Below, piece after piece: positions 36,174-45,700 of a stretch of 64,000 nt of DNA. The position numbers were made by a program, and so were the translations under genes. The notes under the pieces are model-generated. The model did not search any database. It saw nothing but the letters and a program-made list of their open reading frames with translations, and had not been told where the DNA came from. This DNA is from Streptomyces coelicoflavus (GTDB taxonomy: Bacteria > Actinomycetota > Actinomycetes > Streptomycetales > Streptomycetaceae): the NCBI RefSeq assembly GCF_003112555.1, contig NZ_BEWB01000004.1, positions 248,001-312,000 on the forward strand. The letters are read 5' to 3'. The number at the start of each line of letters is the position of its first letter. Within the stretch, counting starts at the first letter, position 1.

Positions 36174-37178
36174 TCAGCCGATGGCGATACGGGGATGGGC
36201 GGACGGTTCGATCCAGTTCATGAAACGGTCCATGGTGGCCCGCGGGACGGAGACACAACCTGCCGTGGCACCGCTGCCGTTGACGTGAAGGAAGATGCCG
36301 GCGCCGCGGCCGGGGGTGGCGGGCCACCGGTTGAAGTTGATGACGAGGGCCTTGGCGTACTGGGTGGGGTAGCCGATGAGGTGTTCGCTGCCGCGGTCGC
36401 CGGATTCGGTCAGCGGGAAGTCCGCGCCCTGTGCGCTGTGCATGGAGTTGTAGAACTTCGACTCGGGGTCCTCCACCCACCAGTCGTCGTCCGTGACGAC
36501 GTGGTACGGCATGCTCGTGCCGCTCGCCTCCACGCCGAAACCCTCGGTGATCGTGTACGTCCCGGTGGGGGTGGTCCAGGTGCCCTGCCGCCGCGTCGCC
36601 CCGTTCGTGACGCCGTTGGACCCGACCCGCCCGGAACCGGTGGAGAACTGCTCCTTCCAGCCGGCGGATCCCTTGGCCCACGCGGTGACCGTGGCGTAGG
36701 AGCCACGGGCCTCGACTGTGATCAACTGCGTGGCGTTGCCGGCCTCGACGGGGACGGGGAAGTCCGGGGCGTCTGCGCCAGGTGCCGGTTCCGGCTGAGT
36801 ACCGGTGCCGGTGCCGGTGCCCGAACCGGAACCGGAACCGGGTCGAGTTCCTCCCGCCGTGTCGCCGTCCGCCGCGTCGTCGGCTTCACCGGCTTCACCG
36901 GCAACCGAAGGGGTCGCGCTGGTGGTCGGCGAGGTGCTGTCGCTCGGGGTGGCCGACGCCGAAGGGGAGGCGGACGCGGATTCGGACCCGCTGGGGGATG
37001 CCGCGGCCGTCGCGCCCGGTTCGGTCGAGCCTGGTCCCGCGTCTGCTGCCACCTGCTCCGACGCCGTGTCGCCCTCGTCCGTACCGCAGCCCGCGGTGAG
37101 GAGCAGGGCACCGCAGGCGGCGACGGCGACGGCGAGTCTGTGGGGGCGTACGGGCAGAGTGGCGTGTTCGGGCAGCAC
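36174..37178 (-). CDS. L,D-transpeptidase (YkuD-like) lipoprotein
   Basis: 334 residues from a GTG with GAAGGA 8 bases upstream. Signal peptide with lipobox LLTAGC (Cys about residue 27), then about 100 residues of Ser/Pro/Thr/Gly-rich linker, then the catalytic domain with MPYHVVTDDDWWVEDPES and the active-site block IFLHVNGSGATAGCVSVP (HxN then SGATAGC, nucleophile Cys near residue 311). Such enzymes form 3-3 peptidoglycan cross-links on the cell surface. It lies 51 bp after the PGRP amidase gene on the same strand, probably as one cell-wall unit. Confidence 0.88.
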   Translation of the reverse strand: MLPEHATLPVRPHRLAVAVAACGALLLTAGCGTDEGDTASEQVAADAGPGSTEPGATAAASPSGSESASASPSASATPSDSTSPTTSATPSVAGEAGEADDAADGDTAGGTRPGSGSGSGTGTGTGTQPEPAPGADAPDFPVPVEAGNATQLITVEARGSYATVTAWAKGSAGWKEQFSTGSGRVGSNGVTNGATRRQGTWTTPTGTYTITEGFGVEASGTSMPYHVVTDDDWWVEDPESKFYNSMHSAQGADFPLTESGDRGSEHLIGYPTQYAKALVINFNRWPATPGRGAGIFLHVNGSGATAGCVSVPRATMDRFMNWIEPSAHPRIAIG

Positions 37179-37229
37179 GAAGAGGTTCCTTCATCGAGGA
37201 CGAGTACGGGGGCGAATACGGGAACTGGC

Positions 37230-38915
37230 CTATCGGGTGGTGAAGCGTGAGGCGCCGGCCGCCGTGCGGATGGCGGGCAGGGCGTCGTAGAGGGCCTGTC
37301 CGGGGCACAACGTGGCGTATCCGTCGCGGTGGCCGGAGACGGTGTGCAGGGTGGCCTTCTCGCCGGTCTCGTACACGCCGGTGTCGCCGGCCGCGGTGAG
37401 GGTGACCTCCGCCCGGGGGTCGACGCCGTGGAGATTCAGTTTCCAGGCGGCGAGGTCGGCGATGGCCTGCTTCGCCGCGGCGCTGGGGGTGCCGCCGTTC
37501 TCGTAGTCGCCGAGGAGCGAGACACCGGCCGAGTAGCCGTTGAAGCCGTAGGTGTGGGCGCCGCGGACCGGCTTGTCGACGCCGCCCGCACGGCCCTCGA
37601 AGACCGTGCCGCACTTGTCGACGAAGAAGTTGTAGCCGATGTCGTTCCACCCGTTGGTCTTCACGTGGTACGTGAGGATGGCCCGGACGACGGCCGGCGA
37701 GTCGACGCAGTCGTAGGCGTTGGTGCCCGCCGTGTGGTGGACGAAGACCGCGTCGACCTTGTCCAGGTAGGAGGGAGGGTCGGCGACGAGCGACTCGTCG
37801 GCGCCCCACTCGGCGCGGCTGACGATCGCGGGGGCGGCGGGGGCGGCCGGTGACGTGGCCCCGGTCGGCTCCGGCTGGGCGCTCGGCTCCGCGGTGGGCT
37901 CGGTGGTCGGGGCCGAGGTGGGCTCCGAGGCCGGCTCCTCGCTCGGCGCGGGGGTGGCGGCATCCTCCGTCGGCTCCTGCGTCGCCCCCTGCGTCGGCTC
38001 CTGCGTCGCCCCCTGCGTCGGCTCCTGCGTCGGTTCGGCCGAGGGCGCCGGTGTCGTCGGCTGCTCGTCCGGGCTGCTGGGCGCGGAGGCCGGCGGCTCC
38101 TCGCTCGGGGCCGGGGCGCTGGGCTCGGCCGTCGGCTCCTGGACCGGCTCCTCGGAGGGGGCGGGGGAGCCGGAAGCGGCCGGCTGTCCGGTGGCCGGGG
38201 CGTCCGTGGGCTCCCGGGTCGGCTCGGCCGACGGCTCGGGGGCGGTGGTCGGCCCGGCGTCCCCGGCGGAGGGCGGGGCACCGACCGTGGCGGAGGCGCT
38301 CTCCCCGGTGGCGGGCCCGGCGGAGGGCTTGCCCCTGCCGTTCCCGTCGCCGTTGCCGCCCTTGCCGCTGCTCCCGCCCCGGCCCTTGCCGCCCCGCTCG
38401 TCACCCGGGTCGATCATGTCGAGCCGCAGCGCGTCCGGCACGGCCGTCTCCTTGCCGTCGGCCATCACCCGGGCCTCGACCGCGTCCGACGGCCCCACCC
38501 ACAGGGGTTCCGAGGCACCGCGGACGCCCGAGGCGTCGCCCTCCTCCGTCTCCGGCGCCCGGATGCCGAAGTCGAGGTCGCGCCAGCCGGTCCACGTGCC
38601 GCTCTCCGCGCTGCGGGTACGGATCTGCGCGGTGCCCTCGAAGTCGTCCGCGCCGTCCTCCCAGGAGACACCGACCAGGGAGAACAACTGCGTCTCTGTG
38701 CGCGGCAGTTCGCGCTTCTTCGCGTCCTTGCCGTCCAGCGCCAGCGTGTGCGCCCGCGCGGGCCGGGAGGTGTCGTCGGCGCCGGTGCCCCCGGAGCCTC
38801 CGGTCACGGACACCGCCGTCACTCCGGTACCTGCCAGGACGACGGTCCCGGCCGCCAGCCAGATCGTGCGCTTCGGCACCCCGGAACGCCGTGCGCGGAT
38901 TCCCCTCGGGCTCAT
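37230..38915 (-). CDS. N-acetylmuramoyl-L-alanine amidase, PGRP/amidase_2 type, with repeat-rich linker
   Basis: 561 residues from the ATG at 38915 (GAGGGGTGGG upstream). A basic N-terminus and a hydrophobic export/anchor segment (IWLAAGTVVLAGTGVTAVS) come first, then a beta-rich domain to about residue 180, and a long Pro/Thr/Glu/Ala linker of about 190 residues containing TQEPTQGA repeats. The C-terminal PGRP domain starts at IVSRAEWGADES, with zinc ligands in VFVHHTAGTN and later TVSGHRDGYATLCPG. It cleaves the bond between muramic acid and the stem peptide outside the cell. The linker probably spans the wall. Confidence 0.9.
   Translation of the reverse strand: MSPRGIRARRSGVPKRTIWLAAGTVVLAGTGVTAVSVTGGSGGTGADDTSRPARAHTLALDGKDAKKRELPRTETQLFSLVGVSWEDGADDFEGTAQIRTRSAESGTWTGWRDLDFGIRAPETEEGDASGVRGASEPLWVGPSDAVEARVMADGKETAVPDALRLDMIDPGDERGGKGRGGSSGKGGNGDGNGRGKPSAGPATGESASATVGAPPSAGDAGPTTAPEPSAEPTREPTDAPATGQPAASGSPAPSEEPVQEPTAEPSAPAPSEEPPASAPSSPDEQPTTPAPSAEPTQEPTQGATQEPTQGATQEPTEDAATPAPSEEPASEPTSAPTTEPTAEPSAQPEPTGATSPAAPAAPAIVSRAEWGADESLVADPPSYLDKVDAVFVHHTAGTNAYDCVDSPAVVRAILTYHVKTNGWNDIGYNFFVDKCGTVFEGRAGGVDKPVRGAHTYGFNGYSAGVSLLGDYENGGTPSAAAKQAIADLAAWKLNLHGVDPRAEVTLTAAGDTGVYETGEKATLHTVSGHRDGYATLCPGQALYDALPAIRTAAGASRFTTR
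37969..38028 (-). repeat. 12/24-bp tandem repeats encoding TQEPTQGA units
   Basis: Alternating 12-mers GTCGGCTCCTGC and GTCGCCCCCTGC repeat for 60 bp within the amidase linker. In-frame copy-number change would only lengthen or shorten the linker. Confidence 0.85.
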
Positions 38916-38946
38916 GCCCACCCCTCGTGAAGTGTGTACGCCGTGA

Positions 38947-39384
38947 TCAGTTGCCGTCGGCGGGCAGAGCGCCCGTGCAGGTGGCACGCCCGAACTCGCC
39001 CATGGCCGTCGCCCGTTGCACGTGCCGGCCGCGGATCGCGAGCGTGCAGGCCGCCTGTCCGCCCTCCTCGCCGAGTACGACGGCCACGGTGGGGGTTTCG
39101 CCGAGCGGCACCTGGACGGTGTGCTTCCAGGGCAGTTCGGCGTCCCGTACGACGGAGGCTCTGCCGTCCTCGTCCGGGCCGAGGTAGGAGATCTCGGCCG
39201 TGCCGTCGCCGGTGACTTCGTAGGTCACGGCGGCGGTCGGGGTCGCGGCCGGCTTCGGGTCGTCCTCGGTGTCGAGCAGTCCGTAGCCGACGAGGCCGGC
39301 GCAGGCGAGGAGCAGGAAGACGGCGATCAGGACACCGGCCCGGCTGCCGTCCGCTGTGTTTACCGAGGATTCATTGGCTGACAT
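38947..39384 (-). CDS. MmpS-like single-span membrane protein
   Basis: 145 residues. One N-terminal span (AGVLIAVFLLLACAGLVGYGLL, about 16-37) precedes an extracytoplasmic beta domain: VTYEVTGDGTAEISYLGPDE, LPWKHTVQVPLGETPTVAVVL, then two Cys (AACTLAI, ATCTGAL) for a disulfide. The strand pattern resembles mycobacterial MmpS accessory proteins, though no MmpL transporter is next to it. It is 31 bp upstream of the amidase gene on the same strand and may be co-transcribed. Confidence 0.65.
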   Translation of the reverse strand: MSANESSVNTADGSRAGVLIAVFLLLACAGLVGYGLLDTEDDPKPAATPTAAVTYEVTGDGTAEISYLGPDEDGRASVVRDAELPWKHTVQVPLGETPTVAVVLGEEGGQAACTLAIRGRHVQRATAMGEFGRATCTGALPADGN

Positions 39385-39721
39385 GAACGGGGCTCAGCTT
39401 TCGATGGTCCGGATCGATGCGACTTGCAACTGAAGTTGAACCGGGCGGTTATACAACACCCGGAGTGCACAACGCGAGCGAGTGGACATAAAGGGGCGAA
39501 GCAGCAGCGTTTCGTCCTTTCAAATGCGCGGTATGTCCGGTCGCTTGACATGTCCTCAGTCACTCGGTCGATAATCCCGCCGCCATGCCCCGCGAGCCGA
39601 TGTTTCGCCTGCTCGCAGGGTGCTGCACAGCTATGCACAAAGCCGGGCGGAACTCTCCGCGACGGCTCGTTCGGCGCGCCCGTTTCGCGTTCGGCGGACT
39701 GGGCCGCCGATGGCGAAAGGT
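39385..39721. other. 337-bp divergent intergenic region before the RHS gene
   Basis: AT-richer than its surroundings, with no convincing gene. It must hold promoters for the leftward MmpS-like gene and the rightward RHS gene. A candidate promoter for the latter is at 39545-39575. The bases after about 39600 are untranslated leader. Confidence 0.6.
39545..39575 (+). promoter_or_regulatory. Candidate housekeeping promoter for the RHS gene
   Basis: A consensus -35 TTGACA at 39545-39550 and GATAAT at 39570-39575, 19 bases apart (a slightly long spacer), about 147 bp before the start codon. A perfect -35 is unusual in this GC-rich background. Confidence 0.5.
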
Positions 39722-42700
39722 ATGCACGTGAAGGTGCCTTACAGGAGATATCTCTCCTGTCTGGTGGCTGCGGCGATTGCGGGCACGCTATTGCCGCAGG
39801 TCGCTTATGCGGCCCCACCGTCCAATTCCGGAAAGGATGGTGACAAGGGATTCATCGACACCGTCTCCGGCTGGCTCGGGGACGACGAGAAGGAGACCCC
39901 CGAGCCGCCGTCGTACGGCGGTCTCGGCATGGCCGACCGGCAGAAGCTTCCCAAGGGGAAGAACGCGCCGAAGGCGAAGCGGGTCAAGGAGCTGACCTCG
40001 CGCCGCACCCCGACGGCGCGTTTCTGGCAGTTGTCCGACGGGCGGGTGGAGGCGGAGCTGACGGCCGCGCCGACCTCGTACAAGGACCCGGCGGGCATGT
40101 CCTGGAAGGCGATCGACACCCGGGTGGCCGAGACCAGGGCCAAGGGGTTCGACTTCGCGAACAAGAGCAACACCGGCCGCAGCTGGTTCGGGTCCGACCC
40201 GGACCGCCTGCTGCGCTTCGAGGCCGGTGACGGGGGCCAGTCGGTCACCCTCGGCCTGGAGGGCGCGAGCGGTCGGCTGAAGCCGGAGGCCAAGGACGCC
40301 ACCGTCACGTACAAGGACGCGGTCGGCGGCGCCGATCTCTCCTACGTGGTCGGTCCGGGCCGGGTGAAGGAGAACATCACCCTGTCCGAGCGGCCCGCCG
40401 GTCCCGTGACGTACACGTTCACGCTGGACACGGAGGGGCTGACACCGAAGGCCCGCGAGGACGGCTCGATCGCGTTCTTCGGGGAGCTGCCCAACACTCC
40501 GGTGCTGGTCATACCGGCCCCGTACATGACGGACGCGAAGAAGTCGGCGTCGTCGCCGTACGGGTACGCGTACAGCGCCGAGGTCACGCAGAAGCTCCGG
40601 CGGGACGGTGACGGCTGGAAGCTGACCGTCACGCCGGACGCGAAGTGGCTGGCGGCGAAGGAGCGGCAGTATCCGGTCGTGATCGACCCGACGATCACGA
40701 TCGCGCCGTCACCGTCGGGTTCGCAGGACACCATGGTCCTGTCCGACCAGCCGGGGGTGAACTTCAACTCTTCCTGGAAGCTGGCGGCGGGCAAGACGTC
40801 CGCGTCGGCCACCTCCCGTTCGCTGCTGAAGTTCCCCCTGGACGAGATCCCGGACGGGGTGAAGGTCGACGGCGCCCGGCTGGGCGTCTACTTCGACCAG
40901 TCGCACACGACGAACGGCAACGACGTCACCATCGAGGCGCACCGCGCGACCGGCGCCTGGGACGAGTCGACGGCGACCTGGTCCAACACCTCCGGCCTGG
41001 TCGGCGAGTTGTCCGGCACCAGCGTCCAGGCGGACGACGGCGACGCGGGCACCACGGCCGCGAAGGGATCGTGGCCGGCCTCCGGCTCGACGCTGACGCA
41101 GTACGCGATCGGCGACGACTACCACTACAACAAGGACACGGTCGCCGGGGACACCTACACCTGGCAGCCGAAGGTCACCGACAGCGGCACCTACCGCATC
41201 GACGTGCACTACGTCGCGGCCTTCGACCGGGCGACGAACGCCCCGTACACGGTCACGCACCGGGACGGCACCCAGACCTTCACCGTCGACCAGACGGCCG
41301 GCACCAACGGCGTCTGGGCGTCGCTGAACGGCGGCGGCCAGCTGCCGTTCACCAAGGGCACGGTCGGCAAGGTCGTCCTCGGCGACGGACCGGCCTCGTC
41401 CTCGACGGCGGTGCTCGCGGACGCGGTGCGGCTGGTGAACCCGGCCCAGATCGTGAAGAACAAGGGCGAGTACAACCAGTGGCACGAGTTCCCGGTCGCC
41501 GACACGGTGCAGAAGTGGGTGAGCGGCACCGCCGCCAACCACGGCTTCGTGCTGACGGCGAAGGACGAGTCGTCCACCGGACCGCTCGGCGGCCCCCGCT
41601 ACGAGGCCGGTGACGGTGCCTACGGCGGCGAGACGTCGACCGTCCCGCGGCTGACGGTGACCTACGGCAAGGTCGGCACCTCGCTGAACTCGCCGACCGT
41701 GGTGCACTCCACCGGCCCGGAGCTGTCCTGGAAGGCGTACGCCAACACCACCGGTGACGCGGGCCTGGACATCGTGGAGTACCAGCTGCACCGCTCCACG
41801 CAGCAGGCCTTCACCCCGTCCGCGGCGACCCTGATCGCGCCGATCGGCGCGTCGGAGACCACCTACACGGACACCACCGCCGTCCCGACACCCGACTCGG
41901 CCGCCAACGAGATCGACAAGTCGTACTACTACCAGATCGCGGTGAAGACGAAGAGCGGGGAACTGCTCGGCTCCCCGACCCGCATCGTCGGCATCCCCAA
42001 GGCCGGCCGGACGATGAAGATCATCCAGGGCAGCCAGGGCGGCGTCACCGACACCACCCTGTCCTCCGCCCAGCCGTCCACCAACCAGGACACCATCCGC
42101 TCCTGGGACGTCGACCAGAAGTGGCTCAGCGTCGGCAACAACTCCGGCACCTACGGCAGGACCCGGGCCGTGCTGAAGTTCCCCACCGACGACATCCCGT
42201 CCACCGCCACGGTCATCAACAACCGCATGTACATGTGGGGCGCGGAGACCACCACCGACACCGACGGCGCGATCTACGAACTCCACGCCCTCACCCGGGA
42301 CTTCTCCGAAACCCAGGCCACGTGGAACAACGCGGCCTCCACCACCGCCTGGTCCAGCGCGGGCGGTGACATGTCCGCCGCCGTCTCCGACACCGTGGCG
42401 AGCGTGTCGGACGTCGGCCGCCACTGGTGGGACGCGACCGGCCTGATGCAGAGCTGGATCGACGACCCGGCCGGCAACAAGGGCGTCGCGGTGAAGCTGA
42501 AGGACGAGTCCGCCTCCGGCCCGCAGGAGCGCACCCTGTTCCTGTCCGCCGAGGCCGCCGATCCGCAGCTGCGCCCGTACATGCAGGTCATCTACGTCGA
42601 CTCCACCACCGAGGACACGTACTACGCCCCGCAGACCCCGTCCCGGATGACCCCGAACACCACCTACACGGTGGACTTCACGGTCACCAACACCACCTCC

Positions 42701-45700
42701 GCCCAGTGGGCGGAGGGCGAGCGGGAGCTGTCCTACACCTGGAAGCTCCCCGACGGCACGGACGTCACCACCGGCGGCAACCAGCTCGCCACCCCGATCC
42801 CGGCGCTGCTGCCGGGCAAGTCGGCCACGATCCAGGCGAAGGTCTCCACACCGGTCAACTCGGACTCGGGCAACAAGCGCGGCGAGTACGCGCTCGGCTG
42901 GGACGTCCGCAAGACGGCGGACGGCAGCTGGCTGTCGGCCGGCACGAACGCCATCCCGCCGCTGAAGCAGAGCGTGGCGGTCGAGGACCCCACCTCCAAC
43001 CAGCTGGGCCTGGAGAAGTTCTACTCCTACACCGGCAAGAACACCGGCGCCGGTTCCACGGTCATGAACAACCTGGCCTCCGGCAACAGCGTGTGGTCCT
43101 ACAACGCGTTCACCAACCCGGGCCGCGGCCTGACGACGTTCGCGCGCTTCTCCTACAACTCGCTCGACACCTCCGACACCGTCTCGGGCGCGGGCTGGTC
43201 CGCACAACTCGCCGGTCCCGTCCGCCTGGGCGCGCCCCTGGACTTCCACCCCAACCCGAACCCGACCGAGGTGCGCCTCCCCGACGGCGACGGCACCACC
43301 CACGTCTTCCGCAAGCAGGACGACGGCACCTGGAAGGCCCCGGCGGGCGTCCACTACCGGCTGTCGGCCAAGGCCGGCCTGGACTGCAAGCCCAGCAAGG
43401 ACCCCGTCCCGGACGCCTGGACCCTGCTGCGCCCGGACGGCACCCGCTTCCTCTTCGGCTGCGACGGCTATCTGACCTCGACGGTCGACAAGAACGGCAA
43501 CACGCAGACGTACACGTACGAGGAACGCAAGTCCAACAACAAGCCGACCAAGTTCCTCAAGTACATCACCGACCCCGCCGGCCGGAAGTCGCTGACCGTC
43601 GCCTACTACGACAAGGCCGACGCACCCTTCCCGAAGGTCGCGGACCACGTCCGGTCCATGACCGACGTCTCGGGCCGCAAGCTGACCTTCGAGTACTCGG
43701 ACAAGGCGCTGCTGACCAAGCTGACCGACGGCGCGGGCTCCGCCCAGCCGAAGGTCTTCGCCTTCACCTACGACGCCACCCAGGGCAACAAGAACGTCAA
43801 GCTGGTCACCGCCACCGACCCGCGCGGCAACGGCACCGACCTGGCGTACTACGCCCCCAAGACCGGCGACGACCCGAAGTACCACTGGTGGACGAAGACC
43901 CTCACCGACCGCCTCGGCGGTGACACGGGCTTCACCTACGCGGCGGACGCGGCGAACCCCAAGTTCACGGACGCCACCGTGACGGACGCCGAAAGCCACG
44001 CGACGAAGTACGTCACCGACGACTACGGCCGCCCCGTCCAGACCACCAACGCCAAGTCCCAGACCACGAAGATGAGCTGGGACGCGGACAACAACGTCAC
44101 CTACCTGGAGGAGGCCAACGGCGCGAAGACCGCCTACTGCTACGACCAGAAGACCGGCTACCCCCTCTGGTCACGTGACGCCGAGAACAACAAGTCCGGT
44201 GTCCCGGACGCCTCGGAATGCGCTCCGGGCACGCACCCGGCGAACGCGGCCACGTACGACTACCAGACCCGCGCCGACGGCTTCGCCGCCGACCTGTGGC
44301 GCAAGACCTCGCCCGAGGGCCGCGCCTGGCAGTTCGGCTACGACACCTTCGGCAACCTGAAGACGGTCACCGACCCCAAGGGCGTCGCGACGGCCACGGC
44401 CGACGACTACACGACGACCTACGAGTACAACTCCCACGGACAGCTGACCAAGGCCGTCGACGCCAACGGCAACCCGACGACCTACAGCGCCTTCGACGCG
44501 ACCGGCAACCCGGAGACGATCACCGACGCGCTGGCCCACGCCACGGACTTCGTCTACGACGAACGCGGCCAGGTCACCAAGGTGACCGACGCCTACGACA
44601 AGGTCACCACGCAGACGTACGACACCTTCGGCCGCCCCCTGGTCAGCACGGTGCCGAAGAACCAGGACGAGGGTGACCTGATCACCACGCCCGCCCCGGA
44701 GTACGACGCCAACGACAACGTCACCACGTCGACGGCGCCCAACGGAGCGGTGTCCACCGCCGTGTACGACGCCGCGGACCAGATCACCTCGGCGACCGCG
44801 CCGAAGGACACCACCACCTCGGACGAGCGCAGGACCACCTACACCTACGACAAGGCCGGCCATCTCACCGCGACCACCGAGCCCAAGGGCACGCTGACCA
44901 CGTCGGACCCGGCCGACTACGTCACGACGAACCACTACGACGAGATCTACCAGCTCACCTCCGTGGTCAACGCGGACGGCGACACGATCAGTTACGGGTA
45001 CGACAACGTCGGCAACACCACCGAGGTCGTCGACCCGAAGAAGAACGCCACGGCCGACACGGCCGACTACACCACCAGGACCGCCTACGACCTGAACCAC
45101 CGCGTCACCTCGGTCACGGACGCCGCGGGCAACACCACCAAGCGGGCCTACGACAAGGACTCCCTGGTCACCTCGGCCACGGACGCGGAGAACAACACCA
45201 CGCTCACCACCTACGACGAGCGCGGCAAGACCGCCGAGGTCAAGGTCCCGCACAGCGGCACCACGACGATCACCTACCGCACGACCCGGTACGAGTACGA
45301 CGAGGTCGGCAACACCACCAAGGTGATCACCCCGCGGGCCGTCGCGGCGGACACGACCACGGCGTTCACCGCCCGCACCGAATACGACGCGCTGAACCGG
45401 CCCGTCAAGCAGTACCAGCCCTACGACCCGGCGGACGCCCGCCACAACGACCCGAACGTCTACACCGAGACCGTGTACGACAAGGTCGGCCGGGTGGCGA
45501 AGACCTCGCTGCCGCCCTCCGAGGGGCAGACGGTCCGCAACACCACGGTGTTCGACCACTTCGACAACGGCTGGGTGAGGTCCTCCACGGACCCGTGGTC
45601 CATCGCCACGACCTACGACTACAACGACCTGGGCCGGCAGACCGCCCGCACCCTCACATCGGCGGGCGGATCCTCCAACCGCACGATGACGTGGTCGTAC